NCBI GenBank assembly: GCA_963588905.1
Contig: CAVAJF010000004.1
Location: 62,001-126,000, forward strand
Source: Butyricicoccus_A sp963588905
GTDB taxonomy: Bacteria > Bacillota > Clostridia > Oscillospirales > Butyricicoccaceae
Length of the DNA: 64,000 bases
Direction of reading: 5' to 3'
Shown here: positions 52,451-61,455 of the stretch, one piece after another
Layout: every line of letters starts with the position of its first letter
How positions within the stretch are numbered: the first letter of the stretch is position 1
The notes under the pieces: generated by a model
Seen by the model: the letters and a program-made list of their open reading frames with translations, nothing else
What the model was told of the DNA's origin: nothing
Database searches by the model: none
Translations under genes and position numbers: made by a program

Positions 52451-53142
52451 AATAATTGTTCTTCCTGTTTGATCGGATCAACTTCCAGCCCGCGAATCCG
52501 TGAACAGAACTGGAAAATATCACTGCACACAGCGAGCACGGTTCGGCTGCACAGCACATCATGTCCGCCCTCCGGATAATATCGCAAGCTCTTATCCGGC
52601 ACATGCAGCAGCTTAAACAAGTGCTCTGCATTGGACGGATCACACACGGCATCGTCCCGCGTCTGCAACACCAAAGCAGGGCACTGGACACAGCCAGCTC
52701 CGCGTTTTTTCGTCCGCTGAACCAGCAGTTTGAGCTGATAGCGGGCAGGCAATGCGCGCACGCCGCTCATTCTCGGCTGTAAATCCGATTGAAAAATTCG
52801 ATTCCACAGGCGCGTCTGTCGTTCCGACGCGCAGGGGGTATTGACAAAAATACTGGCAGCAGGTCCAAGATCCTGCATATGCAACAGCAGCACACCGCCC
52901 AAAGACAAGCCGACAAGGGCGACTCTCTGGTATCGTTTGCGCAACGATAAATATTCCATGCGGACACCATGTACCCAATGGTCTTTATCCAGCCGCAGAT
53001 CTTCGTTTCCGGAAGGTGTGGTCAGGAATGTATCTATGCCGCTGTCGCACATATGGTCACGCAAAATGACACCGGCCTGACTGCCTGCACCAAATCCGCT
53101 GACAATCAGACAGCAGAAGTCGTTTTTGGTTTCGTTCGGCAC
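52432..53142 (-). CDS. Alpha/beta hydrolase (carboxylesterase-like)
   Basis: 236 residues if started at the GTG at 53142, which is 9 nt after GGAGG. The longer frame to 53241 lacks a ribosome site and crosses a TATAAT box at about 53206. The nucleophile elbow is GLSLGG (Ser80), the acid is within RDDAVCD (about 163-168), and the His is in EGGHDVL (His194): a complete triad. The layout resembles small bacterial carboxylesterases/monoacylglycerol lipases of the serine aminopeptidase type. Cytoplasmic. The substrate is unknown. Single-gene unit. Confidence 0.82.
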   Translation of the reverse strand: MPNETKNDFCCLIVSGFGAGSQAGVILRDHMCDSGIDTFLTTPSGNEDLRLDKDHWVHGVRMEYLSLRKRYQRVALVGLSLGGVLLLHMQDLGPAASIFVNTPCASERQTRLWNRIFQSDLQPRMSGVRALPARYQLKLLVQRTKKRGAGCVQCPALVLQTRDDAVCDPSNAEHLFKLLHVPDKSLRYYPEGGHDVLCSRTVLAVCSDIFQFCSRIRGLEVDPIKQEEQLLEEEPF

Positions 53143-53340
53143 GTTTTGCTTCCTCCACATACAAACAAGCCACATCGTGCGGCCTGCGTTCTTTTCACGC
53201 TTACCATTATAGCACTCGTTCCGCGGAAATGAAACGAACAATCTGTGAACAATTCAGCAACATTTCGGTTACAGAAAATGCGCAACTCGTGATATTTTTG
53301 CATAATTTTTGTCGTTTTCTGACAAAACAGCACACATAGC

Positions 53341-53376
53341 AAGAAGCCTCTTCCCGACGGAAAGAGGCTTCTTTTT
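53341..53376. terminator. Hairpin after aspS
   Basis: AGAAGCCTCTT / AAGAGGCTTCT stem. The stronger T run (CTTTTTATC) is on the plus strand, but the minus strand has TTCTTGC, so it may still end the aspS transcript. The gap 53143-53340 holds only a weak TATAAT for the hydrolase. Confidence 0.65.
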
Positions 53377-53391
53377 ATCTATTCTCAGCGT

Positions 53392-55194
53392 TTATTCTTC
53401 TTCACTGTCCAGTGCGAGTGCCAGATGCAGCTCATCCAGCTGCTTCTGATCGACTGCGGACGGGCAAGCCGTCATCAGCTCGGAGGCATTCTGTACCTTC
53501 GGGAAGGCAATCACATCGCGGATGGAATCCAGACCAGCCAGCAGCATACACAGACGATCCAGACCATATGCCAAGCCGCCATGCGGAGGTGCACCGTACT
53601 TGAACGCGGTCAGCAGATGGCCAAAGCGCTCCTGTGCGTCCTCGTCCGAGAAGCCCAGTGCACGGAACATGCGTGCCTGTGTCTCCGTGGAGTGGATACG
53701 GATGGAACCGCCGCCCAGCTCGCAGCCATTGAGGATAATGTCATATGCCTTTGCGCGAACCTTTGCCGGATCGCTCTCCAGAATATCCAGATCCTCGTCC
53801 ATCGGTGCGGTGAACGGATGATGCATCGCTACATAGCGGTTCTCTTCTTCGCTGTACTCAAACTGCGGGAATTCAACAACCCACAGCAGCTTGTAATCAT
53901 GCGGGTCAATGACACCGAGACGCTTTGCCAGCTCGCAGCGCAGAGCACCCAGTGCGGTCACTGCAGTCTGCCAATCGCTGTCAGCAACAACGAACAGCAG
54001 GTCGCCGTCCTTTGCCTGTGCCTTTGCCTTGATTGCCTCAATTTCCTCCTCAGACAGGAACTTGGCAAACGAGGAGGTCATCTTGCCGTCAGCTGCCAGC
54101 TTCATCCAAGCCAGACCCTTTGCGCGGTAGGTCTTGACAAAGTCCTGCAGCTTATCAATTTCCTTGCGCGGGAACTTGTCTGCGCCGCCATTGATGTTAA
54201 TCAGGCGAACGGTGCCGCCCTCTTCAACTGCGCCCTTGAATACCTTAAACGAGCAGTCCTTCGCAATATCCGAAATATCTACGATTTCATAGCCAAAGCG
54301 CAGATCCGGCTTGTCGGAACCGTACTTGTCCATGGCATCCTGCCACTTCATGCGCGGCAGCGGCAGCTGAATGTCTACATCCAGCACTTCCTTAAACACG
54401 CGCTTGAGGAAGCCTTCATTGACGGCAATGACATCGTCTTGCTCGACAAAGGACATTTCCAAGTCGATCTGTGTGAACTCCGGCTGACGGTCAGCGCGCA
54501 GATCCTCATCACGGAAGCAGCGGGTGATCTGCATATAGCGGTCAACACCGGACAGCATGAGCAGCTGCTTATACTGCTGCGGCGACTGCGGCAGGGCATA
54601 GAACTTGCCCGGATGCACGCGGGACGGTACCAGATAGTCGCGGGCACCTTCCGGCGTGGACTTTTGCAGCATCGGGGTCTCGATTTCCAAGAAGCCCTGC
54701 TCGTCAAAATAATTGCGGGCGATCTGAGTCACGCGATGACGCAGAGCCAGATTGCGCTGCATAGACGGACGGCGCAGATCCAGATAGCGATACTTCAGAC
54801 GCAGCTGGTCATTGACTTCCTTGTTATCGGAAATTTCAAACGGCGTGGTCTCAGACTTGGACAGCACGCGAATATCGGTTACGGCGATTTCTACTTCGCC
54901 GGTCGGCATCTTCTTGTTGATGGCGTTTGCATCGCGCAGAACAACCTTGCCGCGAATCGCCAGCACGTACTCGGTGCGCACACCGAACGCAATGTCAAAC
55001 AGATCTGCATTGACAGACTTGTCAAAGGTGCACTGGATGGTACCTGTGCGGTCACGCAGCAGCAGGAACAGCACGCCGCCGTTGTCGCGGGTACGCTCGC
55101 ACCAGCCGTTGACGGTTACTTCCTTTTCAGCATCCGCTGCACGCAGCTCGCCGCACCATACGGTGCGCTTCATGCCATGAATGGATGTATTCAT
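53392..55194 (-). CDS. aspS: Aspartyl-tRNA synthetase
   Basis: 600 residues, bacterial-type AspRS. N-terminal OB-fold (1-110), class II core with FRDEDLRADRQPEFTQIDLE, the GAD insertion (about 290-420), and motif 3 GLAYGLDRLCMLL. It charges tRNA-Asp; whether it also charges tRNA-Asn cannot be told here. AAGGAAGAGG ribosome site; 30 bp after hisS, same operon. Confidence 0.98.
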   Translation of the reverse strand: MNTSIHGMKRTVWCGELRAADAEKEVTVNGWCERTRDNGGVLFLLLRDRTGTIQCTFDKSVNADLFDIAFGVRTEYVLAIRGKVVLRDANAINKKMPTGEVEIAVTDIRVLSKSETTPFEISDNKEVNDQLRLKYRYLDLRRPSMQRNLALRHRVTQIARNYFDEQGFLEIETPMLQKSTPEGARDYLVPSRVHPGKFYALPQSPQQYKQLLMLSGVDRYMQITRCFRDEDLRADRQPEFTQIDLEMSFVEQDDVIAVNEGFLKRVFKEVLDVDIQLPLPRMKWQDAMDKYGSDKPDLRFGYEIVDISDIAKDCSFKVFKGAVEEGGTVRLININGGADKFPRKEIDKLQDFVKTYRAKGLAWMKLAADGKMTSSFAKFLSEEEIEAIKAKAQAKDGDLLFVVADSDWQTAVTALGALRCELAKRLGVIDPHDYKLLWVVEFPQFEYSEEENRYVAMHHPFTAPMDEDLDILESDPAKVRAKAYDIILNGCELGGGSIRIHSTETQARMFRALGFSDEDAQERFGHLLTAFKYGAPPHGGLAYGLDRLCMLLAGLDSIRDVIAFPKVQNASELMTACPSAVDQKQLDELHLALALDSEEE

Positions 55195-55224
55195 AAAAAA
55201 CCTCTTCCTTTTTGTCTTGGATAT

Positions 55225-56490
55225 TTATGCCATGACAACAGCAGCAATTGCCTCTGCCGTCAGTTCTGTCTCTGTCTGCTCGCCGGTCTCCATGTTCTTG
55301 ACGCGCAGCACCTTGCTCTCCAGCTCGCCATCACCGATAACGGCAGAGAAACGCGCACCGATACGGTCTGCATGTTTCATCTGTGCACGCAGGCCGCGGC
55401 CAACCAGATCGCGCTCTGCAGATACGCCGAGCTGACGCAGGTCATATACCAGCTTCTGTACCGGACGATCTGCCTCATCACCCAGCGGTGCCAGGTAAAT
55501 ATCGGTCTTCGGCGGCTCCGGGAACGGTGCGCCGACAGCTTCCATCACCATAATCAAACGCTCCAAGCCGCAGCCAAAGCCCATGCCCGGTGTTGCCTGA
55601 CCGCCCAGCTGAGAGACCAGACCATCATAACGGCCGCCGCCGCAGATGGTGCCCTGTGCGCCGATATTGGTGGAAACGAACTCAAAGACGGTCTTGGTGT
55701 AGTAGTCCAGACCGCGCACAATGTTGGTGTCGATCTCATACTCGATGCCCATATCGTCCAGATACGTCTTGACCTTTTCAAAGTGCTCTCGGCAGTCATC
55801 GCACAGATAATCCAGCGCAATCGGTGCATCTGCTGCAACCTTCTTGCAGGATTCCTGCTTGCAGTCGAGAATACGCATCGGGTTGCGATCCAGACGGTTC
55901 AGACAGTCCTCACACAGGCAGTCCTTGTGCTGGTTGAGATAGCCCTTGAGCATGTCATAGTACTTCGGACGGCAGTTCGGACAGCCAATCGAGTTGATGT
56001 GTACCTTTACCTCGTTGATGCCCAGACGCTTGAGTGCCGTATCTGCCAGAGAGATGATCTCCGCATCGGTTGCCGGTGTCGGTGCACCAAAACATTCTAC
56101 GCCAAACTGATGATGCTCGCGCAGACGACCCTTCTGTACATTCTCATAGCGGTAGTTCGGTACGATATAATATGCCTTGAACGGCAGACCCTTGGCATAC
56201 AGAGAGTTTTCCAGATACGCGCGAACGGTAGACGCGGTGCCTTCCGGACGCAGGGTGACAGAGCGGCCGCCCTTGTCGGTAAACGTGTACATTTCCTTCT
56301 GTACAACGTCCGTCGTGTCGCCGATGCCGCGGTTAAACAGCTCTGTGTGCTCAAAATTCGGGAAACGAATTTCCTCAAAACCATACTCCATCGCAATGGT
56401 ACGCAGTACGCCTTCCACGTAATGCCATTTGTATACCTCGGACGGTACAATATCCTTGGTGCCCTTCGGGGCTTTGATGAGTTCAGCCAT
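55225..56490 (-). CDS. hisS: Histidyl-tRNA synthetase
   Basis: 421 residues. Class II core with RPEGTASTVRAYLE, YRYENVQKGRLREHHQFG (motif 2), the HisA motif RGLDYYTKTVFEF and GGGRYDGLV; C-terminal anticodon domain (about 330-421). hisS-aspS pairing is conserved in Firmicutes. AAAGGAA ribosome site. No T-box was found upstream. Confidence 0.98.
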   Translation of the reverse strand: MAELIKAPKGTKDIVPSEVYKWHYVEGVLRTIAMEYGFEEIRFPNFEHTELFNRGIGDTTDVVQKEMYTFTDKGGRSVTLRPEGTASTVRAYLENSLYAKGLPFKAYYIVPNYRYENVQKGRLREHHQFGVECFGAPTPATDAEIISLADTALKRLGINEVKVHINSIGCPNCRPKYYDMLKGYLNQHKDCLCEDCLNRLDRNPMRILDCKQESCKKVAADAPIALDYLCDDCREHFEKVKTYLDDMGIEYEIDTNIVRGLDYYTKTVFEFVSTNIGAQGTICGGGRYDGLVSQLGGQATPGMGFGCGLERLIMVMEAVGAPFPEPPKTDIYLAPLGDEADRPVQKLVYDLRQLGVSAERDLVGRGLRAQMKHADRIGARFSAVIGDGELESKVLRVKNMETGEQTETELTAEAIAAVVMA

Positions 56491-56565
56491 AAATGGTTAT
56501 TCCTTTCCGGCAGGCGGCTCACGTGCCGCCGCCCTTTGTTTCTGCTGCGAACAAATCACAGTGAC

Positions 56566-56596
56566 GAAAAACAGGCGGTCTTGGAAACCGCCTGAT
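56566..56596 (-). terminator. Terminator after mgsA
   Basis: CAGGCGGT / ACCGCCTG stem with GTTTTTCG following on the minus strand; T-rich on the plus side too. Confidence 0.82.
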
Positions 56597-56615
56597 TCTT
56601 TTTTCTTTTGTCGCC

Positions 56616-57026
56616 TTATCTCTTCGGCTTCGGGTTGACGATGTCGCGCCAATCCAGATCGCCGCGATCCAGACCAAGAACCAGCATTTCCGCCGTCGCA
56701 ACGTTGGTTGCAATCGGGATATTATGCATATCGCACAGTCGGATCAGGGAATGCAGATCCGGCTCGTACTCGCTGTTGGAGTTCGGATCACGGAAGAACA
56801 GCACCATATCAATCTCGTTGTAGGACACGCGGGCACTAATCTGCTGCTCGCCGCCCTGCATACCAGCAAGATACCGTTCAATCTTCAGACCGGTAGCATC
56901 TGCCACCAGCTTACCTGTCGTTCCTGTCGCGCAAAGATTATGCTTGGACAGAATGCCACAGTAGGCCATACAGAACTGGATCATCAGTTCCTTTCTTTTA
57001 TCATGTGCAATCAATGCGATATTCAA
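56616..57026 (-). CDS. mgsA: Methylglyoxal synthase homolog with changed active-site residues
   Basis: 136 residues, family length. ALIAHDKRKELM, ATGTTGKLVADATG and NVATAEML are typical and would bind the phosphate of dihydroxyacetone phosphate. Compared with E. coli MgsA (recalled), the base Asp71 in GGDQQ is Glu60 here (GGEQQIS), and His98 is Tyr87 (EYEPD). Asp91 and Asp101 are kept (Asp80, Asp90). TTG start, 9 nt after GGAGGG, in the 3' tail of minD. Activity may be altered. Confidence 0.88.
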   Translation of the reverse strand: MNIALIAHDKRKELMIQFCMAYCGILSKHNLCATGTTGKLVADATGLKIERYLAGMQGGEQQISARVSYNEIDMVLFFRDPNSNSEYEPDLHSLIRLCDMHNIPIATNVATAEMLVLGLDRGDLDWRDIVNPKPKR

Positions 57027-57028
57027 GT

Positions 57029-57074
57029 TCAGACACCCTCCTTACCGGTCTTTCGCAATAGTTTCTTTATAAAC
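57029..57074 (-). pseudogene. Probable detached MinD membrane-targeting helix in the -1 frame
   Basis: Fifteen codons encoding AFIKKLLRKTGKEGV follow the MinD body in the -1 frame. The pattern of hydrophobic and basic residues resembles known MinD C-terminal helices such as the E. coli GFLKRLFGG. It ends 3 bp before the mgsA start codon. Confidence 0.45.
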
Positions 57075-57816
57075 GCATCAGCGGTACTTCTTCGCCATCC
57101 AGTCGCCGCGCGATGTTTTGATACGCGGCCGCTGCACTTCTTGCCTTGTCCGACTGTACCGGCTTGCCGGCACCCGCCGCAACAGATACGGCTTCGTCCT
57201 CCGGCACAATGCCGAGCAGGCACAGTCCCGTCGCGTCCATCGCGTCATCCACGGTTCCAATCGCGCCTCTGCGAATGAGTCTTCTGCGAATGCGATTGAC
57301 AACCAGACGAACCTGCATCACGCCGTCGTCTTCCAGCACCCGCGCCATGCGCTCTGCGCCGCGCAGACTGCCGCTGCCGCCGCAGGTGATAATGATCGCC
57401 TCGTCTGCCACAGCTGCAAACGCGTGAAATTCTTCCGCCAGTCCCGCCGGTCCATCAATGAGGATATAATCAAAATTTTCCTCATTTGCCTGACGCGCCA
57501 GCAAACGCATCCCGTCTGCTGTCAGCGCGCCGGACGCAAGCGGTTCCGCCGGTGCGGTGAGCAGGAAGAGTTTTTCCAGATCCGGATGGTGTGCGGCAGC
57601 TTCCGTCAGTGGAATCATGCCGGACGCGACGTCTGCAAAGCTGAATACCACGCGGTCACTCATCCCAAGCACGATGTCTAGGTTGCGCAGACCGGAATCC
57701 CCGTCCACAACAAGGACCTTATGATCCCGCCTTGCCAGCGCTGCTCCAACGCCCGCTGCCAGAGAGGTTTTGCCTGTTCCTCCCTTGCCGGATGCAATAA
57801 CAATGATTTTTGTCAT
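57067..57816 (-). CDS. minD: Septum site-determining protein MinD, lacking its membrane helix in frame
   Basis: 249 residues. Deviant Walker A SGKGGTGKTS, then DGDSGLRNLDIVLGM, the strongest MinD marker, and IDGPAGL. The reading frame stops at EEVPLMRL, just where MinD normally continues into an amphipathic membrane-targeting helix. The -1 frame immediately there reads AFIKKLLRKTGKEGV and stops at 57029-57031, right before the mgsA start. So either a 1-bp frameshift or a natural recoding separates the two. MinD oscillates or localises with MinC to block polar division; minC and minE are not here. Own promoter. Confidence 0.9.
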   Translation of the reverse strand: MTKIIVIASGKGGTGKTSLAAGVGAALARRDHKVLVVDGDSGLRNLDIVLGMSDRVVFSFADVASGMIPLTEAAAHHPDLEKLFLLTAPAEPLASGALTADGMRLLARQANEENFDYILIDGPAGLAEEFHAFAAVADEAIIITCGGSGSLRGAERMARVLEDDGVMQVRLVVNRIRRRLIRRGAIGTVDDAMDATGLCLLGIVPEDEAVSVAAGAGKPVQSDKARSAAAAYQNIARRLDGEEVPLMRL

Positions 57817-57839
57817 AACGCCTCCTGCTAATCAATAAA

Positions 57840-57868
57840 ATTATATACCAAATCCATGTTTTGCACAA
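57840..57868 (-). promoter_or_regulatory. Promoter of minD-mgsA
   Basis: TTGTGC (57863-57868), 17-bp spacer, TATAAT (57840-57845) on the minus strand, 24 bp before the minD start. Confidence 0.72.
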
Positions 57869-57904
57869 GTGTTTTCTATTATCTTTTTTGACATTTGTTA
57901 CAAT

Positions 57905-57942
57905 CGCTGTGCGCTTGCGAACCGCAAGCGCACAGTTTTTTG
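57905..57942. terminator. Strong hairpin between mrdA and minD
   Basis: Perfect 12-bp stem CTGTGCGCTTGC / GCAAGCGCACAG with a 5-nt loop. The T run (TTTTTTG) is on the plus strand, so as a terminator it faces away from the mrdA transcript; its role in ending mrdA is uncertain. Confidence 0.6.
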
Positions 57943-57948
57943 CAATTG

Positions 57949-60039
57949 TTATGCGATGACATCGTAAGCACCGACATCCTTGGTTCCTGTCGTGCCGTCC
58001 GAGGTGCCATTCTCCCCGTTTTTGTCGGCATAGAAGTACGCATCATAGATGTCGCGGACAACTGGTGCTACATTGTTACCGGAATCGCCGCCCTCGATGA
58101 CAACGCAGACCGCAATCTGCGGGTCTTTATACGGTGCATACGAGATAAAGATACCGTTATCCAGCTTGGTGCCGGAAATCTGTGCGGTACCCGATTTACC
58201 GGCAACTTTAATGGAGTAATTCGCAAATACCGACGATGCCGTACCGTCTTCACCGGTAACCTTCGCCATACCTTGCTGAACCAGCTTCCATGTGCTGTCC
58301 GCCGCCTCGACCTTATTGCGCACGGTCGCCTCCTGAGTGTAAACCGTGTCGGAATAGTCATATGCCTTGACGGAGCGCAGCAGATGCGCGTTGTACTGGG
58401 TGCCATTGTTTGCAATCGCCGCACAGTAATTGGCCAGCTGCAGCGGCGTAAACGCATTGTCGCCCTGTCCGATTGCCGTCTGAATGCTGTCTGCTCCGCT
58501 CCAATCGCGCAGCGACGAATCATTCTTCTGTGCTTCTGCTCGTTCGGTCGGGCCAGCGGCTCTGCCCTTCTTTTCGCCGGACAGCTCCAGACCTGTGTAC
58601 TCACCGAGTCCGAATGCCTTCGCATACTTCTCCAGATTTTCACCGCCAACCAAGCGGCCAGTCTCAAAGAAGAAGTAGTTACAGGAATCTTCCAGTGCAT
58701 CCGTGACATCTTCCCAGCCATGACCGTGGCCGGTCTTGTTATAGATCCAGCACTTCGGGTGGTAGCCCTTGAAATAGGTGTAAATACCGGTGTCATAAAT
58801 GCGCGTGCTGGCATCAATTTTTCCGGTTTCCAAACCGGCAACCGCCGTGACCGGCTTAAACGTCGAGCCCGGTGCATACGTGCCGGCAATCGAACGGTTG
58901 AGCAGCGGTGTCAGCTTATTGGCAGCCAGCTTTTCATAGTCCTTATTAAATGTTGCCAGATTATACGTCGGATAGTTCGCCAGCGCAAGAATTTCACCAT
59001 TGCGAACGTCCACAACGACAGCCGCGCCGCCCTTGGCGCCGCTGATGCTCTGGCAGCGCTGTGCCAGCGACTGCTCGGCAACCTTTTGCAGATTCGCGTC
59101 AATCGTCAAAATAACGTTGTTGCCGGACTTGGCTTCCTTTGTTTCTTCCTCGCTCACGACATTGCCGCGCGCATCGGTCTGAATGGCGCGTTCGCCGTCC
59201 GTGCCGCGCAGATATTCCTCAAAGGCCTGCTCCGCGCCGGTCTTGCCGACCTGTGCATTCATCGAGTAACCGCTGTCTTTATACTTGTCCCAGTCCTCTG
59301 CAAAAATCGGGCCAGTGTAACCCAAGATATTGGCAGCGACATCGCTCACAACTTCGCGCTCCGCCGAGGTTTCCACTTCCACACCGGCATATTTTTCCTG
59401 CTGTTCGCTGATGCGCACAACAAGATCCATCGAAATGTCGGTTGCCAGTGTAAACGAATTGTACATGGAGAACTGTTCCTGATCCATCTGATAGCGAATG
59501 CCGACGATTTTCCGCGCGTCCATCGCGCCCAGACTGCTGTCCACTTCGTACAGTGTGCGCAGATTGCTCATAATGGCATCCGCGTCCAGATTTTCTCCCC
59601 ATTTCTGCTTCTCGCAGAATTTCTGCAAGCTCTTGTAGTCTGAGGAGCTCTCATCTTTGGTAAAGGCAAACGAGCCGCGTCTGCCGCTGGAAATCGGCAG
59701 CGTGTCATTGATCTCCGCACCTTCATCCGCATCAATCAGATCAACCAGCTTCAAAATGCGGTCATTCTGCCCCTCTTTTTCCCAGAACGCATAGGTAATA
59801 CACAGTTTATACACGGTTTTATTGGACACCAGCGTCTCGCCGTTTCTGTCCAGAATATCGCCGCGCGATGCCGGAATCGTATTGGTATAGGTGTACAGCT
59901 GGCTCGCCTTGCTGGCATACTCATCGCCATGAATGACCTGTAACGAAAACAAATTTGCTGCAACGATCAAGCCGCACAGCAAACCGCCCGCCGTAAGTAC
60001 AGTCAGTCGATTTAACAGTTTTTTCTTATGACGATCCAT
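57949..60039 (-). CDS. mrdA: Penicillin-binding protein 2 (elongation transpeptidase)
   Basis: 696 residues. One N-terminal transmembrane helix (about 10-32), a dimerisation domain starting TIPASRGDILDRNG, and a transpeptidase domain with the SxxK box GSTFKPVT (Ser near 390), SCN (EDSCNYFF) and KSGTAQ. It cross-links lateral wall peptidoglycan with the rod complex. Overlaps mreD by 14 bp. It occupies the slot where many Firmicutes have minC. Confidence 0.95.
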   Translation of the reverse strand: MDRHKKKLLNRLTVLTAGGLLCGLIVAANLFSLQVIHGDEYASKASQLYTYTNTIPASRGDILDRNGETLVSNKTVYKLCITYAFWEKEGQNDRILKLVDLIDADEGAEINDTLPISSGRRGSFAFTKDESSSDYKSLQKFCEKQKWGENLDADAIMSNLRTLYEVDSSLGAMDARKIVGIRYQMDQEQFSMYNSFTLATDISMDLVVRISEQQEKYAGVEVETSAEREVVSDVAANILGYTGPIFAEDWDKYKDSGYSMNAQVGKTGAEQAFEEYLRGTDGERAIQTDARGNVVSEEETKEAKSGNNVILTIDANLQKVAEQSLAQRCQSISGAKGGAAVVVDVRNGEILALANYPTYNLATFNKDYEKLAANKLTPLLNRSIAGTYAPGSTFKPVTAVAGLETGKIDASTRIYDTGIYTYFKGYHPKCWIYNKTGHGHGWEDVTDALEDSCNYFFFETGRLVGGENLEKYAKAFGLGEYTGLELSGEKKGRAAGPTERAEAQKNDSSLRDWSGADSIQTAIGQGDNAFTPLQLANYCAAIANNGTQYNAHLLRSVKAYDYSDTVYTQEATVRNKVEAADSTWKLVQQGMAKVTGEDGTASSVFANYSIKVAGKSGTAQISGTKLDNGIFISYAPYKDPQIAVCVVIEGGDSGNNVAPVVRDIYDAYFYADKNGENGTSDGTTGTKDVGAYDVIA

Positions 60040-60583
60040 CGCTGTCTCCTTCCGTCAGCTGCTCCACAGCAATCGCCGCGTGCTTGTTCTGTCCGCTGAT
60101 TGCACGAACAATGCGCAGAACAATCGGGCTGAGAATCAGCGCAAGGATGATTTGCAGTCCGGTTCTGATGATGAGCAGCCATGTATTCATATCGCCAAAC
60201 TGGAAGCTGAACAGATACCGGATTGCCGCCAGCGCAGCAATCATGCCCGTTACGCCAACCATTGTGCCGAGCAGCGGATGATTGCGAAACCGGTTGATGC
60301 CAAGCTGTCCGCAGGCGATGCCGCAGATCAGATAATACAGCGGATACAACCCTTCTGCGCCGGTTCCTGCCACATCATACAGCAGACCGGCAAACAAGCC
60401 GCACGCAAGACCTGCGCCGGAACCCATCACGATGCCGACCGCTGCGATAATGATTGGCAGCACATCAATGTGCACACTGAGAATAGAGATCCGCACGCCC
60501 AGACTGCTCTGCACGATATAAGCAAGCGCAAGCAGCAACATGCAGCACACCACGCGCACCGCAAAATGCAGTTTATGTTTCAT
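60026..60583 (-). CDS. mreD: Rod shape-determining protein MreD
   Basis: 185 residues with five or six transmembrane helices, typical MreD size; PIIIAAVGIVMGSGAGLACGLF is the recognisable core region of the family. It bridges MreC and the synthases. 11 bp after mreC and overlapping mrdA, so all three are co-translated. Confidence 0.88.
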   Translation of the reverse strand: MKHKLHFAVRVVCCMLLLALAYIVQSSLGVRISILSVHIDVLPIIIAAVGIVMGSGAGLACGLFAGLLYDVAGTGAEGLYPLYYLICGIACGQLGINRFRNHPLLGTMVGVTGMIAALAAIRYLFSFQFGDMNTWLLIIRTGLQIILALILSPIVLRIVRAISGQNKHAAIAVEQLTEGDSDGSS

Positions 60584-60594
60584 GCTGTGCCTCC

Positions 60595-61449
60595 TCAGTC
60601 TGCGTTGGTTGTTTCTGTGTCTGTAATAATATACACGTTTGTCAGCTCGGAGAGCTTAATCATCGGCGCAATCACCGCATAGTTGGACATGCCGTCGCTC
60701 TCGGTCTTGATGCTCTCTACGGTTCCGATGGTCAATCCCTTCGGGAAATAGCCGCCGCTGCCGCTTGTCGTAATCGAATCGCCGACAACAACATCTGCGT
60801 CCTTGCTCAAATAGCTGACTTTGAGTTTTCCATCGCTCATCAGCTTGTAATCGCCCTCTGCCACACCGATTTCACCGGTGCGCGTGACGAGTGCACCCGC
60901 CGACATATTTTTATCAATAATGGTTGTCACCTGCGCCGTGTGGTCGTTCAGTTCACTGACATAGCCGACCATGCCCTGCGAAGTGACGACGCAATCGTGC
61001 TTTTCCAAGCCGTCTTTGCTTCCGGCATCAATGGTCAAAACGCTCGACCACTCGTCCAGCGTGCGGCCGATAACCTGCGCCTGCTCATACTTGAACGAGG
61101 TGTTTCGCTCCGACACGCCGAGCATGGATTTCAGCTCTTTGTTCTCCTCTACATCCGCCTGTGCAGACTCCAATTTCTTGGTCAGATCCGTCACCTGCTT
61201 TTTGAGCGAGTCATTTTCTGCTTTCAGCTCGTCATAGCTGTGGAATTTATTGTATGTATCCGCCACGCCAACTGCTGCATGTGTAATGCCGCGTTCTGCC
61301 GGCATCAGCACGCCGCCCAGCGTCCGCGAAATGATGCTGTCTTGCTTGGCAGCTCCCGTAAAGACCATCAGCACCAGACAAAGGATTACGGCAATGACCG
61401 CAACAGGAAACCATCTGGTATGAACCATGGCTCTCCAATTTTTCCGCAA
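60595..61449 (-). CDS. mreC: Rod shape-determining protein MreC
   Basis: 284 residues. One transmembrane helix (about 15-33), a coiled coil (about 65-105, rich in Leu/Lys/Glu), then a beta-barrel extracellular region with VIGRTLDEWSSVLTIDAGS and GMVGYVSELNDHTAQV. TTG start at 61449, 9-10 nt after AAAGG. It scaffolds wall elongation. mreB is not adjacent. Confidence 0.93.
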   Translation of the reverse strand: MRKNWRAMVHTRWFPVAVIAVILCLVLMVFTGAAKQDSIISRTLGGVLMPAERGITHAAVGVADTYNKFHSYDELKAENDSLKKQVTDLTKKLESAQADVEENKELKSMLGVSERNTSFKYEQAQVIGRTLDEWSSVLTIDAGSKDGLEKHDCVVTSQGMVGYVSELNDHTAQVTTIIDKNMSAGALVTRTGEIGVAEGDYKLMSDGKLKVSYLSKDADVVVGDSITTSGSGGYFPKGLTIGTVESIKTESDGMSNYAVIAPMIKLSELTNVYIITDTETTNAD

Positions 61450-61455
61450 ATTCGA

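Noticed and set aside
53142..53241. Extended N-terminus of the alpha/beta hydrolase starting at 53241
   Set aside because: The added 33 residues cross a TATAAT box, lack a ribosome site and look unlike a folded start; the GTG with GGAGG is better.
53425..56595. A 1056-codon open frame on the plus strand opposite aspS and hisS
   Set aside because: It lies exactly antisense to two certain tRNA-synthetase genes, has no ribosome site or recognisable domain, and arises from the codon bias of the real genes on the other strand.
57905..57942. Hairpin after mrdA as the definite mrdA terminator
   Set aside because: The T run is on the wrong side for the minus-strand transcript, so only a tentative call is kept.
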